DNA of 64,000 nucleotides from Chrysemys picta bellii. Its lineage: Eukaryota; Chordata; Testudines; Emydidae. The notes below the pieces were generated by a model. It was not told the origin of the DNA and made no database searches. It worked only from the letters and a program-made list of their open reading frames with translations. Location: assembly GCF_011386835.1 (NCBI RefSeq), contig NC_088800.1, positions 17,012,572 to 17,076,571 of the forward strand, read 5' to 3'. A program made the translations under genes and the position numbers. Each line of letters begins with the position of its first letter. Position 1 is the first letter of the stretch. Shown here one piece after another: positions 11,143 to 23,021 of this stretch.

Positions 11143-12782
11143 GTGTGTATGGCTCCAAATTCTCTTTTGGATTAACCCCCTGATATCACAATACTATTGG
11201 CTAAGGCAAACCCCTCCCAATGAAATCAATGGTGATCTGCCTGAGCAGAGGGCTCTGTACTGGCAGATCCCAATGCAAGTTTGGAGCCTAAGCTTGTACT
11301 GATCTTCATGCAGAAACTTAGACTCGCACTCCACCCACAAAAAATGAGCATGATTAGTTCAGCTCCTTAGTTTAGATTAAAAAAAAAAAAAAACTTAAAT
11401 ACAATACCTTACGTATGAGAAATGGAGGTGAGGAGACTTCCAACAGCTACAGTATATAGAATTTGGTCACTATTTACTTCAGCAAGCAGAGAGCTACAGC
11501 ATCCAACCAGCTAGGACTTCTGCCACCGCAGGGGAATCCCAGGGTGGTTTGGAGAAGATGTATCCACCCTTCCTCCACCCCCACCCCCAGGTAATAAGGT
11601 AGGGGGCATGGCTGTTGTGCTCCAGCAATCTCCAATAGACAGAGTATATCCATGGTGGTTTTTGCTGCCATATGCAGTTTAAAGCAGTCCTGAGGTTGTT
11701 CTAAGTTTTTCTGGAACCTGAAATGGACCAGTGACACCAAGAGTGGAGTCATGGAGTGTGGAAAAGTGGCTATGTGCTCTCCCTCAAGCTGGGCCAAGCA
11801 CCAGTGTTACTGAGGTTCTATACCAATCATCTCCATCTTGACAGTCCTATTTAATTCAGACTTTCTTTGCTTTGGGGGCTTAGCCAGCTCTTTAATATTT
11901 CTTTGATTTGGGGTTTTAAATCAATCCCTTAGCATTTCTTTCCATCTCTACCAGATTTGGAGGATTCACATTATTTATCTTTTCCATGAGATCATCCAGC
12001 TGAAAATAAATGGCAGTGTATTGTGCTTTATCAAAGACTCAGAGGTGTCCCTAATTGCGTTCAACACTATTTTAGGAAGTAAACTGAAATGAGAGTCTAT
12101 GCAAGTACTTTGGCAATCAGCCATCACCCTCTTTCCCCGCTTTTTAAAATACACTACAGGAATCCTTTTGCAGCTCTGTATGATGAAAAGTGATATAAAA
12201 CAGCTTTGGTCCATTTTATATATTTTTCTGTTAAGTGAGTTAGTGCTATGGAAAAAAATGGTCAGTAGGATTGAATGTTTATGCAGGACGTCATGCAGCT
12301 TCAGCGTGCCAACTCTCCATGAGTCTACAAGGAAGCGAGCCAGACAAGTTCTGAAGCCTGCACCCTAACCCCAGTGACCTTTCAATTTTTCAAAGTTTAT
12401 CTAGCACCATCCTAGCTGCATTTGCATGGAAATTGATCCCCCTGCTCCTGGATTTTGGCAGAAGGGGACTTCCTTCATATGGAAAAGTGTTTAGTACCAA
12501 TTTAATGGCCTGTCTAGCCACTGTATGCTCCCAACCCCCTCCCTAAGTCACCCACTTGCAAGAAGCACTGAAATAATATTCTTGAAATAGCCCTAATTCT
12601 TCTCAGTGATAGTTGCTTTTGTAATAAGGGCTTGTTTTGTTTTGTTTTTGAACAAAAAAATCCTGTAATAAAAAAACGTAGTAGTTATAAACAGAAATGA
12701 TGTCTTTAATCAGTCAGCATTTCCTCTTACAATCTTATGTCCTCATCACATCAAGTATGCATTTGTGGTGGTTGTGGATAGG
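11143..12782. other. No gene recognised
   Basis: Unique sequence with poly(A) tracts at 11379-11394 and near 12653. Frames of up to 107 codons (minus strand 11474-11797) have no recognisable domain or conserved composition. Confidence 0.5.
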
Positions 12783-12790
12783 CACTAGAG

Positions 12791-13085
12791 CAGTGGTCTC
12801 CAACCTTTCTGTTGCAATAGCATATTCATGTTCCCAGAAGAGTGTGGTGGGCGCCGGACGACCAGCCGCCGAAATGCCGCCGAGAAGCGGCGTCATCGAG
12901 AAGTGTCGCCGCCGAAATGCCACCGAGAACTGCTTCTCGGCAGCGTATCGGCGGCTGGTTGTCTGGCGGCCGCACTCCTCGGCAGCGGGTTGTCTGGCGG
13001 AAGCGCACCCTTGTCAGTAGGCGGGCGCACATAAATGCCCCGGTGGGCGCCATGGCGCCCGCAGGCACTGCGTTGGGGAGCACTG
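12791..13085. mobile_element. hAT-type MITE
   Basis: Starts CAGTGGTCTCCAACCTTTC and ends GTTGGGGAGCACTG. It is flanked by a perfect 8-bp duplication, cactagag, at 12783-12790 and 13086-13093. The GC-rich interior repeats blocks around GCCGAAATGCCGCCGAGAA and CTCGGCAGC. The 102-153-codon ORFs here arise from this GC-rich interior and are not genes. Confidence 0.88.
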
Positions 13086-13093
13086 CACTAGAG

Positions 13094-14981
13094 GAACCCA
13101 AAATGGTTCCATTTGAAGTCTTCACGCTCGACACCCAAAGAACAATTCACAACTGGGTGGAAAGAGCCAGACTAACGAATGAGCTAATCCTTGGTTGTTG
13201 GGAGACAGGGCATCTTGGCATGATGCCCACAAAAGTCACTGGTGCAAAGGAGCGAATGAAGAGGAAATTGACAGCTGCCACCACAGCTCACCCAGAGCAG
13301 TAATTTTGCATGCTGCCATAGGAATGATCTGGGTTCAAGGTGAGCTGCGGCTCTCTTCAGAAGGTGCGCATATTGTACCAGGAATGCTCTTAGTCTCTTG
13401 AGGCATAGAGCAGCAGTCTCGTGCATCCCCTAGTAGCAGGATGTGCACAATTACAGCTGCTCCAAAGGAACAGAACATGATGAAGAAATAAAATGATAGG
13501 CCACAATAAAGCAATAGGTGAAATCCAAACAAGCTGGCTCAGAACACTGGAAGTTATTGACTGAGCGAGGCAGATGCTTGTGATCAAGACATAGCACAAG
13601 GGAGACTACCTTCATATGCTCTGCGGCTACAATTACACAAAATAATTATCTTTAGTTATAAATAATGGTTGGGTTGCTTTTCATTTTTAACAGTTCCTGC
13701 AGCCAAATTCTATTCCTCTCTCCAAATGTGAAAACTGTACACTTCTCAGGAGCTAAGCCAAGTCTTCCAGAGAGGATACAACATACATTACAGTCTGGAG
13801 CTATTAAAATAAACACCTATCCCCATCTGGGCCCAACCCAGTTAATTTTCTAGGGAGAGAGACGTATATTTAGATAGGACCATTGAACCAAAACCTGCAG
13901 ATTAATGACAAGATGCACTATGTTGTGCTCAAATGTCACAGGATAACATTTTGCATCGAGCCAAGAGAGGCTCAGTCTCTTTCACAACTTGATATGCAGT
14001 CTTCTCTTACTCCACAGCATCCATACAGTGTGAAGAAGGGAATAGGAAGAGGAGCGAGAATGTACATATACCCTCTGATGAAAGCACTCTATCATCTTAA
14101 TGGACATTTAAGTAATTGAAAATATTTTCTGAATGAATTAGAAAAAAATTATTGCAAAGTCTAAACCAGAGCGTGATTATTGATTTTTTTTTCTTAGTGA
14201 TTTGAATACATTCTTACTAATCTAGAAAGTAAGAGAGAATAGTACTGCCAAACAAACAGTAGTTAGTGAAGCATACCACAAGTTGCCAGGCACAGCGTTT
14301 ACAACGGCAGTTTATTTGCAACACCACGCCACTTCCAGGATTCTCCTGAGCAGAGATTTTCAATTCTGCTAACATGCATGGTGCCTTTATGTGTGGGCAA
14401 AAATCCATTAGGTTGAGGTGACCGAATTCATTTTGCTTGTGAATGATCTTAGTCACACTTAGACCCACAGTAGACCCTATATTTAGTCCTACAGTAACAG
14501 AATCTATTACACACCAGGCCCCTTCTTATGGCTAGTTGGATTAAATCATTTATCTGCAGTTATATGAAGATTTATGCTAACTTTTTAAGTCACATTTTCA
14601 GGCTTTGCGTGCTCACTTTTGTGTGTGCTACTGATTGATCCTCTAGAAGCATATACACAAATAAATAGGCACTGCTATGCACAAATCAGGCCATCGGGCA
14701 TATAACTGCCTGATTTGCACGCACAATATAGGCAGCACCTAATTTACCTAATTTAATCATTTGTATTTTAAAAAAGAGCCTTTTAACTGGAATAAATGTT
14801 GTTCTACTGTAACACTTCTTACCCTTTAAAAAGTGCAAAGTTCATATAGTGCCAGAACCTCAATAAGTATAGGTTTCAGGAAGGAACCCAGAGTTACTTT
14901 GACAGTGAACAGTAAGTTTCCCCCCATTTCCTCTGCAACATACCACATGGTGGCATGTTCCTTTGTATTATGTTGGCCTTG
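13094..14981. other. No gene recognised
   Basis: Unique sequence; no domain or known repeat seen in any frame. Confidence 0.5.
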
Positions 14982-14984
14982 TTA

Positions 14985-15233
14985 GGCCTTGGCTACACTG
15001 GCAATTCACAGCGCTGCACTTGCTGCGCTCAGGGGTGTGAAAAAACACCCCCCGAGCGCAGCGAGTGCAGCGCTGTAAAGCGCCAGTGTAATCAGCGCCT
15101 GCAGCGCTGCACGTTCGCTCGCAGCGCTGCAAGCTATTCCTCTCGGAGAGGTGGAGTACTTGCAGCGCGACTACACTCGCGCTTCACAACGTTGCCGCGG
15201 CAGCACTGTGAATCCGCGAGTGTAGCCAAGGCC
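14985..15233. mobile_element. PIF/Harbinger-like MITE
   Basis: Ends are GGCCTTGGCTACACT and AGTGTAGCCAAGGCC, near-perfect inverted repeats. The flanks are TTA (14982-14984) and TCA (15234-15236), consistent with a 3-bp TTA-type target duplication with one change. The interior is strongly palindromic around CAGCGCTGCA motifs. Relatives with GTCTACAC-type ends and intact TTA duplications are at 33637 and 43212. Confidence 0.7.
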
Positions 15234-15236
15234 TCA

Positions 15237-16864
15237 GTAATATGCCATTATACATGATATGGGTTGGATGACACAACCTATTGTTGCAAAGGATCTAAAA
15301 GCATAAAAGAAATTGAGGTTTTCTGAAAAATGTGTTGAAATGAATCCAAATACTTTGGCAAAGGGTAGGTTGTATCTTTTAATGAGGGAATTATCTAGGG
15401 CAATGAAAACTCACCTTAATAACCAAGCTTGGTTTTATAACTGATTTTTTTTAAAGTTTTCCAAATTCATCACACTTAAGGTAACTAATGAAAGTGGAGA
15501 GGAGAACTATGACTTACAAGTGCTAATTTGGAGGCTTATAAAACAAAGTGTGGTAAGTCAATAGTAAAAATATTTATATTTTTACAACACTTGGAAAATG
15601 TATGTTCTTAGGTAACCATAACCACAAAGTTTGAAAGAGTTGGTTATTTGGGGTTATAAGATGTAGTTGTTCTCCCCACTTCACACTCTCATGATAAGTG
15701 CTCTTTCCCCGCCCCTCCAGATCAAAGGGATTTTTTAAGTGGTTTGATGTTCAATGCATGTTCCTTCCCCCACTTCTCTCCTTTCTCAGTCTCCCCTCAC
15801 TGAAGCATGTCATCCAGCCAGCCCCAGGCTTGAATCACACACAAACCCAAAGTTATGTTTAGGATGAGATCATGAAGCTAGGCTCCTGTTTTGAACGTTA
15901 CCTTTCATTCCAGCAGCTCCCTGGCTCTCACACTGGGTGCACTTTAAATTTACTACTAATGTGTCAGTGTGTGCTTTTGGGGTGTTTTCATATTATTTAT
16001 TTTAATGCTTGCTTTTAACTCTGAGCCAAACAAGCACATCCAAGTATTGGCTAAACAATAAGCCTAGCAGGCAAATGGCAATCAATATATAGAAACATAG
16101 AATTCCCCACTCTTTTGCTTACAGGATTCTGCAGGCACCTCAGTTCCATGTTCCCTGTCCTGATTCAGAGCAGAGACTTGAAACCAGGTCTCCCATATCA
16201 GTGCCTTAACCCGCAGAGCAGATTTCTCTCTATTCCCCCCCCTCCCCCGGGCAAATCCTGGACCTGAGGAAAGTTTAGTTAAAACTGGACTTTCCCAACC
16301 AAAAAACATTTCATTGAAAAATTTATGACCAGCTCTAATCCTAAGTGAGTCAAGACTACAGCAATCATGGACTGGGAGGTGGGGGGAGAGAGAGAAGAGT
16401 GGGTTTATGTTTCATCAGTTCTGTTTTCCAAAATAGGAAATTCTGGGACAGCTGAGCCCAAAACATAAGGGAACAGCAGGCCAGAGTCTTCTTTTTAGGG
16501 GATATGGGTCAACAGGAGAAACGCAAGTAGTTTTCCAGAAAATACATTCTTTACCTTAAGGTAAATTGGAAGGAGTTATATACTTTGTTCTGAACACAAT
16601 GAGATCTGAGGCTTTTGACTGTCCTTTTACCAGATGAGATCAGAATGTACCCAAAGTTGGAGCTGTGTGTTTGAGTCCAGGTTGTTGGTTCAAGACTACA
16701 TATAGCAGTTTGTGACAGAGATCCCAACTTCCACCTCATCATCTAAATTCCATACAAGGTTACTTCCACCTCACCATACAAAATATGCTGATAAATTTTG
16801 AGGCATCTCTTCACAAGTGTTTGTAACCATTTCCAGTAACTAGCTCATGTAAAATTAAAAAAGA
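15237..16864. other. No gene recognised; two weak repeat fragments
   Basis: Mostly unique. About 16150-16235 resembles the tail of the tRNA-like SINE at 53458 (GAGCAGAGACTTGAAACCAG). About 16275-16342 ends in ACCAGCTCTAAT, like the MITE at 7870. A purine-rich GGGGGGAGAGAGAGAA tract is at 16381-16396. Confidence 0.4.
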
Positions 16865-17046
16865 TATCCTATCTCCTAGAACTGGAAGGGACCTTGAAAG
16901 GTCATTGAGTCCAGCCCCCTGCCTTCACTAGGCAGAACCAAGTACCAATTTTGCCCTAGATCCCTAAGTGGCCCCCTCAAGGATTGAACTCTCAACCCTG
17001 GGTTTAGCAGGCCAACGCTCAAACCACTGAGCTATCCCACCCCCCT
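16865..17046 (-). repeat. tRNA-derived SINE with CR1-like tail (Cry I type)
   Basis: On the minus strand it begins GGGGTGGGATAGCTCAGTGG, with TAGCTCAGTGG as the Pol III A box. GGTTGAGAGTTCAATCC follows about 40 nt later as the B box. The tail GACTCAATGACCTTTC then CAAGGTCCCTTCCAGTTC matches the extreme 3' end of CR1 LINEs, including the copy ending at 46472. Turtle Pol III SINEs are known to share their tail with a CR1 LINE, which is thought to mobilise them. It is not a functional tRNA gene: the cloverleaf is degenerate and a long unrelated body follows. Confidence 0.88.
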
Positions 17047-17095
17047 GTAGACCTTTTCTGTTATCCGCAAGTGTATAGCTTCTATGCCTATTGTA

Positions 17096-17722
17096 TAGGG
17101 TTACCATATTTTGTGCCTCCAAATGGAGGACACTCCACGGCCCCCGGCCCCGCCCCCAGCCCCGCCCACACCCCCGCCCAACCCCGCCCCCTCCCCAAAG
17201 TCTCTGCCCCCTCCCCTGCTTCCCGCGAATATTTGATTCGCGGGAAGCCTGAAGCAGGTAAGGGGGGTGTGGGGGGAGGAGGCGCGGCCCAGGCTGGCCC
17301 CCCGGCGTTTCCAGCCTGGGTCAGCTCGGGCCCTGGGGTGCCGGCCCCGGCCGACCACCCCCGGCCCGCCCAGCACTGCCGGCCCCCGGCGGCCCGGCGC
17401 ACCCCCCGGCTCCCGGCCCCGGCTCCCCACCGGCCCGGCTCCCCACCGGCCCAGCTGACCGGCTCCCGGCCGACCCGGCTCCCCGCGGGCCCGGCTCCCC
17501 ACCGGCCCAGCTGACCGGCTCCCGGCCGACCCGGCTCCCCGCGGGCCCGGCCCCCCGCGGGCCCGGCCGGCCCGGCTCCCCGCCGGCCCGGCTCCCCGCC
17601 GGCCCGGCTGACCTCCCGATTTTCCCGGACATGCCCGGCTTTTGGGGATTTCCCCCCGGACGGGGATTTGAGCCCCCAAAAGCCGGACATGTCCGGGAAA
17701 ATCCGGACGTATGGTAACCCTA
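17096..17722. mobile_element. TAGGGTTACC-ended MITE with GC-rich core
   Basis: Starts TAGGGTTACCATATTTTG and ends CGTATGGTAACCCTA. It is flanked by a perfect 8-bp duplication, ctattgta (17088-17095 and 17723-17730). The right part repeats CCGGACATGTCCGG-type words. An 8-bp duplication fits hAT-type insertion. Overlapping minus-strand frames of 200 and 213 codons inside are low-complexity Gly/Ala/Arg/Pro products of the GC-rich core, not genes. Confidence 0.85.
17330..17615. repeat. GC-rich minisatellite (CCGGCCCGGCTCCC units)
   Basis: Tandem variants of CGGCCCGGCTCCCC, CCACCGGCCCAGCTGACCGG and CTCCCGGCCGACCCGG. A composite unit of about 63 bp is repeated at about 17439-17501 and 17502-17564. 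It lies inside the 17096-17722 element. Confidence 0.8.
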
Positions 17723-17730
17723 CTATTGTA

Positions 17731-20700
17731 AGAGTTAAGCAAAAGTTACACCTATATCTCGGGTGAAGCGAAAATGTGATGAGTTTTCCTCTCTCTGTTC
17801 AGAGAATTTGGACTGGTTCTCAAAATGTAGTACTCAAAATTAGTTGCTGAACCATTCCGCAAATAACCCTTGATCTGCATCTTTGCAGACAGTTCACTGC
17901 AAGTATTCAATATTCAAAATTGAGCTGCTCTGATTGGACTCATGGGTCACATGGTGTGTTTCTGGTCCATGCATGGATCAGCATAACTTTAGTTTTCCAC
18001 TATGAATACTCACCATTACACGTCTGAAATTTATGAGAACAGGAACAAAGGAATAGAGTTTGAAAATTCAAACAAATATTCAATTTTTTAAAACCCTTTT
18101 TCTCCAGATCTACTTTAAACACCTCTTTATGGCAAATGCTGCAAAATTATACCCTATATGAAGATTAGGAACAAAATGACTGTGACTAGTATGCATTGAG
18201 ATGATAAATGTTGCCAGTTGAGCATTCAAATACCCAAATTCCCATCCTAAGTACACAATCTCATGTATATACCTGATGCATGGGGGTAGATTGGAATCAT
18301 ATCAATATTCTCAAGGGAAATTCCCTAAAATTCCCTAATTGGTAGCCCTTTTTTTTTTTCATTCTACAACATATGTAGATGGCCCAATCACACGCTTTAA
18401 CCTCTTTGAAATTGTTTGCAGTACTCCATTATTATATTGCTGATAAAGTACATAGAGCAAGAGCTCTGCCAAAACAATATTTTTGGTGGACAGTAACAGG
18501 CCTGGGCTGCAAACATGTGAGCTAAAAATTCTTGGATAAGAAAAAGCTAAAACATTGTCAAGAAATGGGCCATTTTGGATAGCTGAGGGCAAGTTATTTT
18601 CTTGCCTGTTTTCCCAAATGCACATCTGTTAACGCACCTTATGAAAATAAACATGTTAAATTATACTTCCAAAATAGAATCTGCCTTCCACCACTGCTCA
18701 TTAAGTATCTACTGTCCCTAGAAAACCACTTTAAAATCCCCAGCAACCCATAGGCTTGAATGGAATAATTTGCTCTGCAAACAGTGCAGCTCTTTACAAC
18801 TCCAGCCATTTGGCACTGAGCGAGCAAAGCCACAAAAGGAAGGGAATTAGCCATGTCAGCATCTTCCCTGGCTGCGCAGTGTAACACAGTCCCTCACCCT
18901 GCCAGAAATCAGTTGTAAAAGCCTGCGTGACAGCCTGGAGGAAGGTAATCCTCGCCAGCTGTTTCCGTTTGAAGCCAGCCACATCAGTATCTCAGCAAGC
19001 ACTAACATGCAGCAACTGAGAAACTACCTGAGAAGCTGTAAAGATAAATTCTGTTTCTAAGGTTTGCAAAGCACCTACAGGATACGGATAATATTTAGTT
19101 AATTGTGGCGAGCGGATTCAACAGTGATTTTGCAACATGCTGCTCACAGACAACATGGTAGTGATTTGTTGCAGGCTTAAACATCTGGAATAGTCAGCCA
19201 CACCGGGCATGATGTTAATTTTAGTGTCTGAATTCTAATCAGTGAAATACCTTTTTGTGGTTAAATAAAAATCTGGATTTTTCTGATAAAACACTGTCAA
19301 TTATACTGCAGTGTAGTTCAAAAATATTTAAAAACTTAACCAATAGCCAGATTTGGTTGCTAACGAAAGCAAGAAAGATACATTTTCTACCTCTTAATCA
19401 TACCTCAGATGATCCCTGCAAACACAATTAGTGCCACTTTGTAGAAATGTATGCTGACTGAGGTGCAATGAAGCCCTAATTCACATTTGATAGTTAAATT
19501 TAAAAGAAAAAAAAAGTGTCCTGTATTTCAAGAGCTTTTGCTGATAGAAATTTTAAAAGATTTCAGATCTGTTCTTACTTGTTCATCTTAACTTTTTCCT
19601 TTTTACATACTGAAACAAGAATTCTGTAACATATTATGCATAGAAATGATGAATGCTTACAAGCTGTCATCTAAATATTTTTATTGAACCTATAATTAAC
19701 TATTTCTAAGAGCTTGGCTTTACTACAAAGATAGTGAGCCAAAAACTGGGAATATTAAATTTCCTCTGTTATCAATCAGCACTTTTTGTTCAAATTATAC
19801 AAAATGTACTTTTGAGACACTTTCTTTTTTTGTTGCTGTTTTGCTCAGGGGAGGAGAGAGGGGTTCTTTATACTATACTCCTTTGTACAGCATAGACCAA
19901 ATTACACATTTATGCTGTGCTAACTACACCATTTTGCTAATCCACTGAGTTAATTATGTTAAGTGTTGTGGTTTAGTATGGTGCCAAGATTTTTCTCTTA
20001 GTTTGTTAGAAAAACAATTTAATTCATAGCAGTGCAGACAATTTTAAAATTAGAGATATCGTCTAAACAAACATTTACGATTTTTTGCTTTCTGAACCAC
20101 TTAAACAAATTGTGCTACGATACTTTTGCTGCTCCTGTGAGAAACACCCAATATAGACTATTGAGACAATAAGGCCAAAGTCTTTGAAAACATCACCATT
20201 GATATGACTGCCGCAAGCTACAGCAGTATCTAATCTCAATAACTATCTACAGTCAAGACTGCTGGGAGAGATTTTATTTTACTTGCTTTGAACTGACTCG
20301 GTACACTTGTTTGAATTTCTTGTTAATCTTTCTTCTAGATATGTACCCAGTTCAGAACCTTCTATCTAACAACTCCCACCTTGAACTTTGTGATTGGAAT
20401 ACAATACAATTTACATCTGGGCCATCTCTAGATTTTATTTTCCACATAAATGAAGCAGTCTCCTCTGTGCTAAACAAAATTTTCCTTGTAACAGATTACA
20501 ACACATGTAATCAGCACAGTTTCATCTGAGCTAGCCCCGATCCAAGCGTTTTGGGAAGATAACCTCCATCCATTCATCTATGTTTATTTTCGTTGGTTGG
20601 ATTTCATAAAATGACATCTCCTAGCCAGAAAATGAACTGAAATTTCCTTATGCTTGTCTTAAAGGGACACCAACAAAGTGGTTTTTGCCTGTTGTATCCT

Positions 20701-22661
20701 TGGGGGCAGCAGTTTTAGGAAGAATTCACTTGAGACACAGAGAGCTGTGAACCTTAAAAGCAGCCATTTATTACCACACACCGAACTAACCAAACCAGCC
20801 AAAACTGGCTGGGCTATCCCCTAATAATCTAACTCAGTTGCCATAGCAACAACAAATTTCTATTACCATGACAACCAAATACACAACATTGCTCAAGATT
20901 TGAACTGGTTGTAACCTGGAGGAAAATGTCCTCCAGATTAAAAATCTCCTCAAAATATCTATCACCTCTACACTACTTACATGCCATTTTAAATATTTTG
21001 TGCTTTGCTACTACTGCATCAATAAAAGGAGCCCCCTGTCAGTTAATGAACTCTGTGTCCCAGAGGAGAGTTTAGAACAATATCCATGGATCAAAGACAT
21101 GAGAGTAAACAAAAATGAGCCAGGTTTGTTGATACCACAGTATATATGAAATGTGTGCTTCGACAGTGAGTGGAATAAATGGAAGAGGCAAAATTGGTAT
21201 GGAAAGAGTTGTGTTTTCAGTGTCCAAGTGTGTTTAAAAATACAAATGCTATAAAAAAAAACCCCTACTTTGAAACCCTGCTTTTTTACTGTTATCTGAT
21301 GTTTAAATTATAGATACCTGAATGATATCACTAATGTCTTCCCTGTATATGTGCTTGTTTGATATTACCCAGGAATCTTACTGTTTCTTAAACTCAGACT
21401 GAATAAACAAATATGATGAAGCATGAAAAGTGTTTTTTGCAAGAAGAATATTTGATAAGTCTAACAACTCTAAGATCATATTAGTGAATATCACGCCCCC
21501 CCCCCACACACACAGCGTCACATAGCACAAATCCTTCCACCAAAGCCAAAAGGAACACATTCTCCAAATTAACATTTTGCTCCACATTGTCTGCAACTGA
21601 AACTTACTTTCTGGGGTTATTTTAAACGCACAGAAACCAGTTGCATTGGGATGGGGTACTGCAGCTATTGGTCTTTTATATCATGTCTGACTAATGCCAG
21701 TGTAACAAAACCATCTGAAGAGTTTAATAAAATACAATTAAAATGATATGGAACATCTGGAAGACTGCATGCATGGCAGTGAGTTGACCTACTTTACATT
21801 TAAACATTAAGACCTGCAATGTTATGTACTCTCTTGTGACCATTACCTAATTACTAAATACAGAGAGAAAACATGCCTTCACCCAGCATGTCTCCTCATA
21901 TGTCATTACAAGGAAAACTTGTTAAGATTTTACAACCAAGATCATGATTTACTTGGCGAATAATTACAAGAAAAAATGCCTCAACATTTTCACATTTTAA
22001 TTGAATATGTTATATGAAATTGAACATGTGTGTTATATGCAGTGGCCAATACCTTCAAACATGACACGTACTTTTGGGTGCCTTGCCAAACTCAAAAGAG
22101 CTCGATTTGCAGAAGATGAATGCTCAATATTTTCTGAAATCAGGCTCCTTTAAAGCATCTCAATCTGTCACCCACAGCCACCAGTTGCTTTTGAAAAATC
22201 TTGCTCCAATATTATAATCTCATTGCTGTTCTGTACAGTAAATCATGTCCAACAATTTGTAAACAAACTATGTTCACTGTTAAGTGCCTAAAAGTCCCTC
22301 CTGCTTAGGCCAAAATAGGCCAAATTCATCTCTGGTGATGAATTTGTGGCTGATTCACACACAATTGTGGCATTGCAATTGGTGGCCCACCTGAACAAGC
22401 CTGGGCCAGTTTATAATTTTGCATCAATCATGTAAAATGTTGTGACTTTGAACAAAGCCAGGGGAAATTTGGCAGCTTTGACCAACTTTCAGTTTTGGAT
22501 GTTGGAATTTGTTTGAATCTGATGCTTAAAGTAAAACTTGAAGGAGTGAGAGTCCACAAAGATCACAACCACAAGAAAAGATCCACACAAGCCTTTGAAA
22601 AGCAAAATGGCTAAGTTTAACATAGGGCAATGTGGTTTAGATCCATGCATTTTTCAGTTTA
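17731..22661. other. No gene recognised; AT-rich, possible LTR fragment
   Basis: Nearly 5 kb of unique AT-rich sequence with only 60-90-codon frames. About 20690-21070 may be an old LTR in minus orientation: it has a minus-strand AATAAA (in GGTAATAAATGGC) and paired motifs, but no target duplication was found. A C9 run sits near 21495-21503. Confidence 0.4.
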
Positions 22662-22669
22662 GTATAATG

Positions 22670-23013
22670 CAGGGGTCGGCAACGTTCGGCACGCGGCTCG
22701 CCAGGGTAAGCACCTGGCGGGCCGGGCCAGTTTTATTTACCTGCTGACGGGGCAGGTTCGGCCAATCGCGGCCCCCACTGGCCGCAGTTCGCCGTCCTGG
22801 GCCAATGTGGCGCGGGCCACATCGCTCGCCTGCGCCACTTCTCGCCGCCCCATTGGCGCGGGACGGCGAAACCGCGGCCAGTGGGGGCCGCGATCGGCCG
22901 AACCTGGTAAATAAACTGGCCCAGCCTGCCAGGTAAAAGCGGGTAAATAAACTGGCCCAGCCTGCCAGGTTGCTTACCCTGGCGAGCCGCGTGCCGAACG
23001 TTGCCAACCCCTG
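22670..23013. mobile_element. GC-rich hAT-type foldback element, copy 1
   Basis: Ends are CAGGGGTCGGCAACGTT and AACGTTGCCAACCCCTG. Target duplication gtataatg is perfect (22662-22669 and 23014-23021). Almost the whole element is a palindrome, so the transcript or single strand can fold into a long hairpin. The right arm carries a local tandem duplication of AAACTGGCCCAGCCTGCCAG, absent from the other copies. No transposase; mobilisation in trans is inferred. Confidence 0.92.
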
Positions 23014-23021
23014 GTATAATG

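Noticed and set aside
12826..13303. Frames of 102-153 codons around the GC-rich block
   Set aside because: They cross the border of a hAT-type MITE with an 8-bp duplication, so the coding appearance is compositional.
16865..17046. tRNA gene
   Set aside because: A and B boxes are present but the acceptor and anticodon stems are degenerate and a SINE body with a CR1-like tail follows.
17088..17742. Overlapping minus-strand frames of 200 and 213 codons, rich in Gly/Ala/Arg/Pro
   Set aside because: They arise from the GC-rich minisatellite inside a MITE with a perfect target duplication; frames are open on several phases at once and the sequence is low complexity.
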